NCBI RefSeq assembly: GCF_029167365.1 | Contig: NZ_JARFNM010000001.1 | Span: forward strand, 434,001 to 498,000 | DNA: 64,000 bases | Direction of reading: 5' to 3' | From: Amygdalobacter nucleatus | GTDB taxonomy: Bacteria > Bacillota > Clostridia > Saccharofermentanales > Fastidiosipilaceae | Shown here: positions 35,309-44,271 of the stretch, in pieces | How positions within the stretch are numbered: position 1 is the first letter of the stretch | How the letters are laid out: every line of letters begins with the position of its first letter | Notes under the pieces: model-generated | What the model saw: only the letters and a program-made list of their open reading frames with translations | Told to the model about the DNA's origin: nothing | The model's database searches: none | Position numbers and translations under genes: made by a program

Positions 35309-36904
35309 ATGTCAATTATTGAAGAAGTAAAGCGGCGTCGTACGTTTGCGATTATTTCGCACCCGGATGCTGGTAAAACAACTATGACGGAGAAGTTATT
35401 GCTCTATGGTGGAGCAATTCACCAGGCAGGTAGCGTCAAGGCTCGAAAGGCTCAGACACATGCTACGAGTGACTGGATGGAGATTGAGAAGCAACGTGGT
35501 ATCTCTGTAACTAGCTCAGTCATGCAATTTAATTACAATGGTTTTTGCATTAATATCCTTGACACGCCAGGTCACCAAGACTTCTCAGAAGATACTTATC
35601 GCACTTTGTGTGCAGCTGATGCAGCAGTCATGTTGATTGATGGTGCCAAGGGCGTTGAGCCGCAGACAATCAAATTGTTCAAAGTTTGTCGCATGCGTGG
35701 ACTACCAATTTTCACTTTTATCAACAAAATGGATAGAGCTTCTAGGCCACCTCTAGATTTGATTGATGAGATTGAAAAGGTGCTAGGCATCAAGTCTTAT
35801 GTTATGAACTGGCCAATTGGTATTCATGGCGATTTCAAAGGTGTTTACAATCGTCAGGCCAAACAAGTGGAACTTTACCAAAAAGGCCAAGACCACGGTG
35901 CCAAGAAAGCTGCACTGACAGTAACTAGCTTAGAGGATGAGGCTTTAGCTGAAAAAATTGGGCCGAGTTATCAAGCAGAATTACAGCAAGATATTGAACT
36001 GTTAGATGAAGTTGGCGAGAGCTTTGATTTGGAGAAAGTTAGAGCTGGTTTGTTGACACCTTTATACTTTGGTAGTGCGATTACTAACTTTGGTGTTGAA
36101 ACATTCTTGCGCAGCTTCTTGGAGTTAGCTCCTTCACCTTTGCCTAAGATGAGTAATGAGGGCTTGGTGCAACCTACGGATGCTGATTTTTCAGCCTTTG
36201 TCTTTAAAATTCAAGCCAATATGAACCCAGGTCATCGTGACCGTCTCGCTTTTATGCGCATCTGTTCTGGTCAATTTACCCCGAATATGGAGGTAAAGTT
36301 GCAGCGCACAGGCAAGATTTTAAGAATTGTGCAACCGCAGCAGTTTATGGCTCAGGAGCATAAGGCTGTTTCCGAAGCATACGCTGGCGATATTATCGGT
36401 GTCTTTGACCCAGGTAACTATCGCATCGCTGATACAGTTACTTTGAAGAATGAGTCTTTTAGCTTCGGGGACATTCCAGTCTTCCCAGCTGAACACTTTG
36501 CACGTATCAGCCCAGTTGATTCTCTTAAGCGTAAAGCTTTTGTGAGCGGTATTCATCAGTTGGCGCAAGAAGGTGCAATTCAAATTTACAAAGAGTATGG
36601 CATTGGTACAGAAACATACGTTTGTGGTGTGGTTGGCGTTTTGCAGTTAGATGTTTTGGAAGTACGTCTGCAAAATGAATACAATGTTGCTATTCGTAGG
36701 CAGATGCTGAATTATCATATTGCAAGTTGGGTCGATCAGTCTGAGGGTGAGGTTGACTTGGATACTTTGAATTTGACCTCTACAACTATGAAAGTCTTAG
36801 ATCAGGATGAGCAGCCGGTTTTGCTGTTTGAAAGTAAGTGGGCACAAGATTGGGCGCTTGAGAAAAATCCTAAGCTTAAGCTTTTAAGCATACGTGAGAA
36901 ATAA
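35309..36904 (+). CDS. prfC: peptide chain release factor 3
   Basis: The 531-residue translational GTPase removes RF1/RF2 from terminated ribosomes. It has the G1 motif SHPDAGKTTMTEKLL near residues 17-31, the RF3 block RKAQTHATSDWMEIEKQRGISV, G3 ILDTPGHQDFSEDTYR and G4 INKMDR, then the RF3-type domains 2 and 3 (VGVLQLDVLEVRLQNEY). Length and order are normal. It has its own promoter and a terminator. Confidence 0.96.
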   Translation: MSIIEEVKRRRTFAIISHPDAGKTTMTEKLLLYGGAIHQAGSVKARKAQTHATSDWMEIEKQRGISVTSSVMQFNYNGFCINILDTPGHQDFSEDTYRTLCAADAAVMLIDGAKGVEPQTIKLFKVCRMRGLPIFTFINKMDRASRPPLDLIDEIEKVLGIKSYVMNWPIGIHGDFKGVYNRQAKQVELYQKGQDHGAKKAALTVTSLEDEALAEKIGPSYQAELQQDIELLDEVGESFDLEKVRAGLLTPLYFGSAITNFGVETFLRSFLELAPSPLPKMSNEGLVQPTDADFSAFVFKIQANMNPGHRDRLAFMRICSGQFTPNMEVKLQRTGKILRIVQPQQFMAQEHKAVSEAYAGDIIGVFDPGNYRIADTVTLKNESFSFGDIPVFPAEHFARISPVDSLKRKAFVSGIHQLAQEGAIQIYKEYGIGTETYVCGVVGVLQLDVLEVRLQNEYNVAIRRQMLNYHIASWVDQSEGEVDLDTLNLTSTTMKVLDQDEQPVLLFESKWAQDWALEKNPKLKLLSIREK

Positions 36905-36927
36905 GCTTAGCAATTAATTATGATTTT

Positions 36928-36958
36928 AAGTGTCAGCCTTTCGCTGGCACTTTATTTA
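36928..36958 (+). terminator. intrinsic terminator after prfC
   Basis: AAGTGTCAGC (36928-36937) pairs with GCTGGCACTT (36943-36952) with one G-T pair, followed by TTTATTT. The hairpin overlaps the end of the convergent helicase gene. Confidence 0.75.
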
Positions 36959-39072
36959 TGCTTTTTTAATTTTTTCAACCAATCTACATAACTATTTAGA
37001 TCTGGGAGAATACAATATTCACTGAAAGCTGCTTTCAACAAAGGTTGATATTCAGCGCGGGTAAAACGTTCATCAAATAGCATGATTTCGCCCTTGTCTG
37101 TTTCAGTTCTAATCAGGCGGCCACAGGCTTGCACGATTTTGTTGAAACTAGGGTACAGCTGGGTGAAAAGATAGGCAGGGTCAGAAGGTAGCTGTGAGTT
37201 TGCTTTTTGCATAGCTGGTGCTTCTTCATAATAATCAGCCATGAGAATTTGGTTATCGTCAGAGGGAAAGTTAGATTCCCTTCGATAATTTTCGGCAAAA
37301 TAAGCTTGCTGCAAACTTAACAAATCAGATTTGGCTGGATAACTGACACTGATGATAGCAATGCCTGTGATACTAGCACCTGGCAGGTCTAAGCCCTCGC
37401 TATAACTGCTTTGTAAGACAGCCAAGGCTAAAAGTGGTCGCTTATCACTTGTATCTTTGAGAGTATTTATGAAAGCTTGTTTAGCTTTTAAGCTGGCTTT
37501 CGCCATTTGGCTAATCAGGTTATAGCCTGAACTTGGCCAGATTTGGCTAAGAGCTTGCTGTAATTTTGCTGCATAGCGATAAGATGGCGCAAAGACTAAA
37601 AGATGGCCACCAATTTGCTTGAGGTAGGCTAGCAAGGATTTAGCAATCAATTTGGCATTAAAATCGCGATTCTGATAAGTTAAATTAGCGTAACTCAAGA
37701 TAGCTACTTTACGATTTTCAACTGGAAAAGGCGACTTAGCAGCCGTGCTGTTAATTTGTGCATTTGGCTCTGAAAATAATTGTTCGTAATAATCTAATGG
37801 CAGTAAGGTGGCAGAGAAAAAGATCTTTCCAGCATTGCTAGGCAGACTTTGACGCAAAAGCGGCATAGCATCGAGGCAGTGAATGGCTAGGCTGGCATAT
37901 GGTTTTGAACCTTGCTTACGCCAATGAAAGCTACCTATGAAACTAGGCTGATAATTGCTCAATAAATAATTTAAGCGCTTGAGCTTGGTCAAGTTATCCC
38001 TTAATTCTCTTAATTCAGCATAGCTTGAAACTAACTGACTTTGCTCAGATTTAACAAATTCAGTGAATTTCGCTATAAAGTTAGTCAAGAGTTTGCCTAA
38101 CTTAGGCCAGCTTTGGCGAGTATAAAGGTTAGAAGTATTTTCCGTTTGGCTGACGATAATTTCAGCTTCTTCAAGATTGAGTAATTTGCTAATTGCCTTT
38201 TTGTCTACGCCATTTGCTGCTAGGCAGAGTTTAGTAAGTTCTTTGAAATTATTAGCTAAATTATTTGTAAGTTGCTTAAGCTCAATTAAATTCGCTTTAT
38301 TTTGTTCGCTTATCGTAAATTGCTTGCTTGTTAAAATATAAGCATCTAGCATTTTTGCGTAGCTGATGAAGTCTTGTAAACTTAACGTAACTTGGAACAT
38401 CTCCTTGCCTCGAGCTGGTAGATTGTGTGCCTCGTCAAAGAGCAAGGCTAATGGCCCTTCAGCCTTTTTCAGGGAACTTAACTGTTGCAAAGGGTCGAAC
38501 AGGTAATTGTAATCAAGGATTAAGAGGTCCATATAATTAGCTAATTCCATCTGTAAGAGATAAGGGCAGAGCTTGTATTGATTCGCCCATGTCTGAAGCG
38601 TAGCAAAATCAATGTGACCGTTAAAAGTGCGAAGTAAAGTTTCTACTGTTTGCTTAATTGTCAGCTTATTGTAGTTCAAATAACAGAAATCGTGTTGCTT
38701 ACAGCAACGTTCGCTGCTGTATAGAGTTTGCGACCAAAACTGTAACTGATTTAACTTGCGTAATTCATTTAGAAAATTGGCAGGTAAATCGCGTTGACTT
38801 TCCTGATTGGTGAAATAATAGATGCGCTTGATTTTGTCTTTGGCTAAGCAGGCTAAAGCCGGCGTTAAGCAGACAAAAGTTTTGCCAAAGCCAGTTGGGG
38901 CGTTGAGAAGATAGGTTGTTTTATCTATGAGAGCAGCGGTAATTTCTTGTAATAAGTCTTTTTGCCCAGGGCGTAATTTGGCATAAGGCAGCTTTAACTT
39001 GTGCAAACTCAAGTTGCGCAAATAAACATGTTCCTTATAAATTGTTTTGAATGAACGATCAGATTCTTGCAT
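36952..39072 (-). CDS. DinG/XPD-type superfamily 2 DNA helicase
   Basis: The 706-residue protein has Walker A NAPTGFGKTF at about residues 57-66 and the DEAH box LFDEAHNLPARG near 208. Cysteines near 123-130 and 169 lie between them, in the position of the XPD-type iron-sulfur cluster domain. C-terminal motifs include LAVLQSSYSEGLDLPGASI, then QACGRLIRTETDKGEI. It would unwind DNA 5' to 3'. There is no N-terminal exonuclease domain, unlike many Firmicute DinG proteins. It stands alone, convergent with prfC and divergent from the tRNA-Leu gene. A role in DNA repair is from the family only. Confidence 0.85.
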   Translation of the reverse strand: MQESDRSFKTIYKEHVYLRNLSLHKLKLPYAKLRPGQKDLLQEITAALIDKTTYLLNAPTGFGKTFVCLTPALACLAKDKIKRIYYFTNQESQRDLPANFLNELRKLNQLQFWSQTLYSSERCCKQHDFCYLNYNKLTIKQTVETLLRTFNGHIDFATLQTWANQYKLCPYLLQMELANYMDLLILDYNYLFDPLQQLSSLKKAEGPLALLFDEAHNLPARGKEMFQVTLSLQDFISYAKMLDAYILTSKQFTISEQNKANLIELKQLTNNLANNFKELTKLCLAANGVDKKAISKLLNLEEAEIIVSQTENTSNLYTRQSWPKLGKLLTNFIAKFTEFVKSEQSQLVSSYAELRELRDNLTKLKRLNYLLSNYQPSFIGSFHWRKQGSKPYASLAIHCLDAMPLLRQSLPSNAGKIFFSATLLPLDYYEQLFSEPNAQINSTAAKSPFPVENRKVAILSYANLTYQNRDFNAKLIAKSLLAYLKQIGGHLLVFAPSYRYAAKLQQALSQIWPSSGYNLISQMAKASLKAKQAFINTLKDTSDKRPLLALAVLQSSYSEGLDLPGASITGIAIISVSYPAKSDLLSLQQAYFAENYRRESNFPSDDNQILMADYYEEAPAMQKANSQLPSDPAYLFTQLYPSFNKIVQACGRLIRTETDKGEIMLFDERFTRAEYQPLLKAAFSEYCILPDLNSYVDWLKKLKKHK

Positions 39073-39290
39073 GTCCTTATTTTAACATAGCAGGCTTGCC
39101 TGAAAGCTTAATTAAGCATGCCTTATTTGTCAATTCACTATGCTACTTTGTTTTAGAATAGGCAGAGCTAGTCTACCTAGTTCAGCCAAATTATGCTAAA
39201 ATATGTGACGTGCTACACGTTGTAGCTCTTTTTATCTGCTTTTATTCGGTATAATAGATGAAACTGTTATGCTGAAACAGAGTCAGTGAT

Positions 39291-39372
39291 GCGGATATGG
39301 TGGAATTGGTAGACACGCTAGTTTCAGGTATTAGTGATGAAAGTCATGCAGGTTCGAGTCCTGTTATCCGCA
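39291..39372 (+). tRNA. tRNA-Leu (anticodon CAG)
   Basis: An 82-base class II tRNA: acceptor GCGGATA pairs with TATCCGC and A is the discriminator. The D-loop is GGAATTGGTAGA, the anticodon stem is CTAGT/ATTAG with a G-T pair around loop TTCAGGT, then a short variable arm and GGTTCGAGTCC. CCA is not encoded. A TATAAT at 39250-39255 is a likely -10 box. Confidence 0.95.
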
Positions 39373-39445
39373 TTATTTTCTTTTATTCCGCTTAACATGT
39401 TAGCTATGAGCTGAAATATCCATTTGGACCAAATTGGGAGGGATT

Positions 39446-39874
39446 ATGAAAGTTAGTGTTGCTTATTATAGCGAGACTGGAAATACACAAGAACTAGCTG
39501 ATATGCTTACAGCAGCTTTGCAGACAGAAGGAGCTGAGGTGTATGAGACAGCTGTTTCTGATGTGGATAGTAGCGAATTTTTAGATAGCGATTTGCTCGT
39601 TTTTGCTACTCCAGCAACTGGTACAGAGGAGATTGATCAGATCGAGATGCAAGCTTTTATCGATGATATTGCCTCTCAGTTATCAGGTCGTAAGGTTTTC
39701 CTATGTGGAACATTCGGTTGGGGCGATGGTGAATACATGCAAGCTTGGCAAGAAGCGATGGCCGACTTAGGCTGTCAGTTTGCGCATGAACCTTTTACTT
39801 GCTTAGAAAGTCCAGATGACGAAGCGGAAGATAAGCTTGCGGAGATTGCCAAGGAACTTTTCCGCTCAATCTGA
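39446..39874 (+). CDS. flavodoxin
   Basis: The 142-residue protein opens MKVSVAYYSETGNTQELADML, where SETGNTQ is the FMN phosphate-binding loop. LVFATPATGTEEIDQ and FLCGTFGWGDGEYMQ are the second and third flavin loops. It is a small one-electron carrier able to replace ferredoxin, for example as an acceptor from the pyruvate oxidoreductase in this window. GGGAGGG selects ATG 39446. It lies just after tRNA-Leu and 32 bases before a small membrane protein gene. Confidence 0.93.
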   Translation: MKVSVAYYSETGNTQELADMLTAALQTEGAEVYETAVSDVDSSEFLDSDLLVFATPATGTEEIDQIEMQAFIDDIASQLSGRKVFLCGTFGWGDGEYMQAWQEAMADLGCQFAHEPFTCLESPDDEAEDKLAEIAKELFRSI

Positions 39875-39906
39875 ATGTAATTTTTTAGTTGTTAAGTGGG
39901 GAAACT

Positions 39907-40230
39907 ATGCCAAAGCCACAGCCTGAGATGAGACGTTACATACTATTTTTGAGCTGTATCTTCTATCTATTACCGCTGATGATTATTAATACGAGTATGG
40001 CGATGCTTATTTTGCTCGTAGTTACCCCACTTTTAACCTTTTTGATAGTGCTATATTATGGCCTGAAACAAGGTTTTAGTTTATGGTTGATTCTACTCAC
40101 AGGCCTTTTGTTTGTTCCAACAATTTTCATATTTTATAACGACTCAGCGCTTATTTATGTTTTGCTTTATACAGGCATTGCTTTGATTGGAAATGGCATT
40201 GGCAGCCTTTTTGCTAAATTCAAACGTTAG
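39907..40230 (+). CDS. small membrane protein of unknown function
   Basis: The 107-residue protein is hydrophobic with about four membrane segments (YILFLSCIFYLLPLMII, AMLILLVVTPLLTFLIV, LWLILLTGLLFVPTIFI and VLLYTGIALIGNGIG) and a short basic C-terminus. GTGGGGA is upstream of the ATG. I see no family signature. It sits between the flavodoxin and the ABC exporter genes on the same strand. Confidence 0.65.
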   Translation: MPKPQPEMRRYILFLSCIFYLLPLMIINTSMAMLILLVVTPLLTFLIVLYYGLKQGFSLWLILLTGLLFVPTIFIFYNDSALIYVLLYTGIALIGNGIGSLFAKFKR

Positions 40231-40361
40231 TTGATTGCGTTTTTTTCACTCAAAACTATTTAGCTGTTTGGGCATAGACAAATCTTTAGACTTAATTAAG
40301 TTTCGTAAGCATATCTATCTCTACAATGGAATTATCACAGTTGTTGAGGAGTGTTTACGTG

Positions 40362-41075
40362 ATGAAAGAAGTAATTGCTAGTTTAGAGCATGTTTGTAAA
40401 TATTATGGTCAAAAAAATAATATAGTCAGAGCTTTGGACGATGTCAGCCTTGAATTATACAAAAGCGAATTTACCGCCATTGTCGGTGCGTCTGGTTCTG
40501 GCAAATCGACATTACTCCATTGCTTAGTTGGCTTAGATAACATTACGAGTGGCAAAATTGTCGTAGCTGGTAAGGCGTTAGTTGGAATGAATGATAGTAG
40601 CTTGACGAAGTTTAGACGGGAACACGTCGGCTTTGTTTTCCAAGCTTTTAATTTGTTGCCGAGTCTTAATGTTGAAGAAAATATTTTATTGCCTTTACTT
40701 TTAGCACATCGCAAATTTGATAAAGTTAAAGTCAAAGAAGTTGCTGAGCTTTTAGGCTTAGAGGAGCGCTTAAAGCATTTGCCGTCTGAGCTTTCAGGTG
40801 GTCAACAGCAAAGAGTGGCTTTAGCTAGAGCTTTAATCATGCAGAATGATATTTTAGTTTGCGATGAGCCAACAGGTAACCTGGATACTAAGAGTAGTAG
40901 CGAAGTTATGCATCTTTTACGTAGCGCTGTCGATGAGTTGAAACAGACAGTGATTGTAGTTACGCATGATCGCAAAATAGCTGCTATGGCTGATAGAGTC
41001 ATAGCTATATCAGATGGCAAGGTCTATCGCGATTTTGAATACCCAGAGCAAGCTGAGTTAGCTGAGGTGATCTGA
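40362..41075 (+). CDS. ABC transporter ATP-binding protein, LolD/MacB type
   Basis: The 237-residue ATPase has Walker A GASGSGKST at residues 42-50, the Q-loop FVFQAFNLLPSLNVEENI, signature LSGGQQQR and Walker B ILVCDEPTGNLD, then the H-loop VVTHDRKIA. The LLPSLNVEEN and PTGNLD wording is typical of the MacB/LolD/FtsE-like group. GAGGAG upstream could serve a GTG one codon earlier. Its stop codon overlaps the permease start by one base, so the two form a transporter. Confidence 0.94.
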   Translation: MKEVIASLEHVCKYYGQKNNIVRALDDVSLELYKSEFTAIVGASGSGKSTLLHCLVGLDNITSGKIVVAGKALVGMNDSSLTKFRREHVGFVFQAFNLLPSLNVEENILLPLLLAHRKFDKVKVKEVAELLGLEERLKHLPSELSGGQQQRVALARALIMQNDILVCDEPTGNLDTKSSSEVMHLLRSAVDELKQTVIVVTHDRKIAAMADRVIAISDGKVYRDFEYPEQAELAEVI

Positions 41076-43921
41076 TGAATTTCCTTGTACGTTCTTATTT
41101 ACAAAAACATCGTCAACAATATCTGGCCGCTAGTTTGGCAATTTTGATAAGCTCCATGTTCATGGCGGCAGCTGCTTGTTTTGGCAATGCTTTAATCTAT
41201 GCTTTATCTTTTGAGCAACATATTATGAGCGAAGGTAGTGACTTGATTTTGGCTAACCAATCTTTTGAGCGTTTCAAAGATGCGGAACTTAATATCGAAA
41301 ATGCTGCTTATTACCGTGAACTTAGTAAGTCCATTTTGACAGATAAGACAATTGAAGCTGCTAAGCGTGATATGTTGGGGCAATATTTCCGTGAATTAGC
41401 TGATTATTTTCAGGCAGAGGATAGTGAAAAGAAAAATATAAAAGCACCAAATATGCCAGAGAATGAAGACAAAGCGTTAGATAAATATTTCTCAGACAAT
41501 TATTTGTTCAAACAGCAGCAAAAAGCAATTCTAAAAGCAGTGTCCAATATTAAGACGATATCGCCTTATTACTATTCTAAATATTGTTTAATTACAGCTG
41601 GTAAGTATAAGATGCACGCTTCGTTCAATTATATATTGGAGCAAGCTGACTTTTATCGTCCGACACTTTTAGCTGGCACATATCCTAAACAAGCTTCAGA
41701 TGTAATTCTGACGACTGATAGTATGAAAGAATTAAAGGCAGAGCTTGGCGATAAAGTTAGCGTAAAAGTATCTGACAAGGAGCTTGAATGTACAATCGTA
41801 GGTGTCGTTGCCCAAGACTTTTATCATCGGACACCTAAAGCGCCTAAATTTTATGTTGCGCCAAGTTTTGCGATAGATAAATCTCAAAATGTGCAGGCTT
41901 ACCGTATCTTGCTAAAAGATAAGCAGGCTGAAAGTCAAACTTTAAGTGAGTTAAAACAATATGTGGAGAAGCATTGCCTTCTGCCTAGTGGCTGGACTTT
42001 GCTAAATAAAGCCACTTATCTTAAATATCGCTTAGAATCTGGAAACAGTTTCAAGTTAGGTTTACATTTGAGCATCGCAATTTTCCCGATTTTAACATTG
42101 TTAGTTTGCTTCACAATTGTCTCTTCAACTTTTACAGTTATTTTAGCTAGGAGACGGCGAGAACAGGGTTTGTTACGCTGCATCGGTGCAACAAGCAAAC
42201 AGTTGGTGCGTTACAGCTTGTTGGAGTGCCTGATTGTTGGCTTCCTTTCAAGTTCCTTAGGCGTTTTGTTAGCTTATATTTTGACCTTTGGCTTAAGTGT
42301 TAAATTTAATGTATTGGCTTCTTATGCCGTTGCATGGCAGGTTTTAGGACCATGGCCAGCTATTTTGACAGTCTTAGCAGTTACGTTAATTACAGTTTTA
42401 GCCGGCTTACGTCCATCTGTTGAGAGCAGTAAAATTTCACCGATAAGTGCTTTACAGGGCCTTAACTATGAAAAACGGAAACATACTTTGCGCCTGATAA
42501 TTCGCTTATTATTTGGCATTATTTGCCTTATTGCAGCTAGTGCCTGCTTTGGCTTAGCCTTTTATCTCCATCTGCATGAAAAGACTGATGCAGTTAATGC
42601 TGCGTATGCTATGCCAGCTTTAGTCTTGGGTGCAACCTTATATCTGGCAACCATCCTTGCTTTGGGCAAATTCTTTTTGGCTAAGATTGCGGCAATTTGT
42701 TTAAAACCGTGGCAAAAAGCGTCAATCGTAGTGCGCATGAGCATCAATAACTTATTAAGAAATAAAGAGCGAAACAGTGCGACAATGTCAACCTTGGTCT
42801 TAGGTGTCATCATGATTTTGACTACCTTGATTGGAGCAGCTTCCTTGGAAGCTAGTGTTTATACGGGTGTAAAAGCTAAGATGCCGATAGATTTGGCAGT
42901 TATGGCTGATTCGTTCGCTGACACAATCGAGACTGAGTTTAGTGAAAACCTATCTAACTTGCCAGGCGTGGAGAAAGTTGTGAAATGGCCAGCCTTTAAA
43001 GCACCTACAAGCATACAAATTGAGGGCGAAACTAAAGATTTAATGGAAGAGATTGACAAGAAATCAGCTTATATACTTGCACGCCCTTATGAATTAGCAG
43101 ATATAAATTTGGCGAACTTATATGCGTTAAAAGAAGATGAGATTTTGTTGCCGAAGTATTCAGAGCTTAATCAGCATGGTAAGGTTAATTTGGCTGGGAA
43201 AACCTTGTGCCTAAATTATGGCGATCAACATTATAAGCTGAAAGCAAAAGTTATCATTGATGCAGATAGACAAGTTTCGTTACCATTTGCCACAATTGGT
43301 ATCGTTCATCCTAAATTTGCCGCTAAATTGGAAAAAAGCGGACTTTCCAGGCAGATTGCGATGCTCTTTGGTCAATTGCAGACGAACAAAGTATTTTTAC
43401 AGCAGGAATTGGTTGCAGAAATTCAGCGCTTAACCAATCGTGATACGATGCAATTAGCCGGTAATGTCTTTTTCTTAGCGCTTGTAACTCAGATTTTGCA
43501 AGTGATTAAGCTTATTTTGGTCAGTCTAATTACAATCGTAGCTGTCGTATCATTAATTGGTGTGGCAAACACATTGAACCTTTCTGTGCTTGAAAGGCGT
43601 CATGAAACAGCACTATTAAGAGCAATTGGCTTTACAAAGGAACAAGTGAAAAGGATGCTCTTAGTTGAGGGCTTGAGCTTAGGCATTGTTTCATTAGTGC
43701 TTGGTGCGTTTATCGCTTTTGCTTTTGCCATTTTTGGCCTGCATGTTTTACCTTTAGGTGAGATTGTAGCCAAAGAAAGCTATCGTATTGTCATTCCATG
43801 GCTAGAGTGTGGAGCCTTTTCGCTGTTTGTCATTACCTTAGTTTATATAGCTACCTTGATTCCAAGTAAGTTAGCTAGCCGAGCTAGTGTCATTGCTGAC
43901 CTTGCCTCTAGTCAAGAATAA
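41075..43921 (+). CDS. ABC transporter permease, FtsX/MacB type
   Basis: The 948-residue protein has an N-terminal membrane helix, an extracytoplasmic domain to about residue 325, then two FtsX-like blocks (ARRRREQGLLRCIGATSKQL near 362 and LERRHETALLRAIGFTKEQV near 845), each flanked by transmembrane helices. A second extracytoplasmic domain lies near residues 600-800. This large two-block layout is typical of exporters for antimicrobial peptides, lipids or lipoproteins; the substrate cannot be read. It is translationally coupled to the ATPase (TGATG overlap) and is followed by a strong terminator. No two-component regulator is adjacent. Confidence 0.9.
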   Translation: MNFLVRSYLQKHRQQYLAASLAILISSMFMAAAACFGNALIYALSFEQHIMSEGSDLILANQSFERFKDAELNIENAAYYRELSKSILTDKTIEAAKRDMLGQYFRELADYFQAEDSEKKNIKAPNMPENEDKALDKYFSDNYLFKQQQKAILKAVSNIKTISPYYYSKYCLITAGKYKMHASFNYILEQADFYRPTLLAGTYPKQASDVILTTDSMKELKAELGDKVSVKVSDKELECTIVGVVAQDFYHRTPKAPKFYVAPSFAIDKSQNVQAYRILLKDKQAESQTLSELKQYVEKHCLLPSGWTLLNKATYLKYRLESGNSFKLGLHLSIAIFPILTLLVCFTIVSSTFTVILARRRREQGLLRCIGATSKQLVRYSLLECLIVGFLSSSLGVLLAYILTFGLSVKFNVLASYAVAWQVLGPWPAILTVLAVTLITVLAGLRPSVESSKISPISALQGLNYEKRKHTLRLIIRLLFGIICLIAASACFGLAFYLHLHEKTDAVNAAYAMPALVLGATLYLATILALGKFFLAKIAAICLKPWQKASIVVRMSINNLLRNKERNSATMSTLVLGVIMILTTLIGAASLEASVYTGVKAKMPIDLAVMADSFADTIETEFSENLSNLPGVEKVVKWPAFKAPTSIQIEGETKDLMEEIDKKSAYILARPYELADINLANLYALKEDEILLPKYSELNQHGKVNLAGKTLCLNYGDQHYKLKAKVIIDADRQVSLPFATIGIVHPKFAAKLEKSGLSRQIAMLFGQLQTNKVFLQQELVAEIQRLTNRDTMQLAGNVFFLALVTQILQVIKLILVSLITIVAVVSLIGVANTLNLSVLERRHETALLRAIGFTKEQVKRMLLVEGLSLGIVSLVLGAFIAFAFAIFGLHVLPLGEIVAKESYRIVIPWLECGAFSLFVITLVYIATLIPSKLASRASVIADLASSQE

Positions 43922-43937
43922 GCAAAAATTTTGCTGA

Positions 43938-43965
43938 GCCTACCTCTTTTGGTAGGCTTTTTTTT
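43938..43965 (+). terminator. intrinsic terminator after the ABC exporter
   Basis: GCCTACC (43938-43944) pairs with GGTAGGC (43951-43957), followed by eight T. The stretch from there to 44180 is AT-rich and shows no gene. Confidence 0.92.
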
Positions 43966-44180
43966 AGACGGCAAATTTTGCGTTTAGCAATTTACATAGT
44001 TAATAATTTGCCACCTGCTAACCCATATATGCATGGCAAATTGGTATTTATGCTTGCATTTTTCAAGTGCCGAGTGCTTAAATTTGTGCAGCTTTATAGA
44101 CCTCTATTTGTGTGATATAGAGCACATTATCACGTTTTTTGTGCATAGTGCATGAAAAAATCTTAGTAATTTAGGCAACC

Positions 44181-44209
44181 TTGATTTTTGTGAGAAACTT
44201 TTGTATATT
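44181..44209 (+). promoter_or_regulatory. promoter of malE-malF-malG
   Basis: TTGATT (44181-44186), a 17-base spacer and TATATT (44204-44209), 62 bases before malE. Confidence 0.7.
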
Positions 44210-44241
44210 TTAGATAAATAAATAGTTATAAATGCTATGAG

Positions 44242-44254
44242 ATCGTTTAACGAT
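44242..44254 (+). promoter_or_regulatory. palindromic site in the malE leader
   Basis: ATCGTT-T-AACGAT is a perfect 13-base odd palindrome about 25 bases after the predicted transcription start. Its size and CpG content fit a LacI/MalR-type operator, though the CpGs are not central as in classic LacI sites. Confidence 0.5.
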
Positions 44255-44271
44255 TGAAAGGGGAGAAAGTA

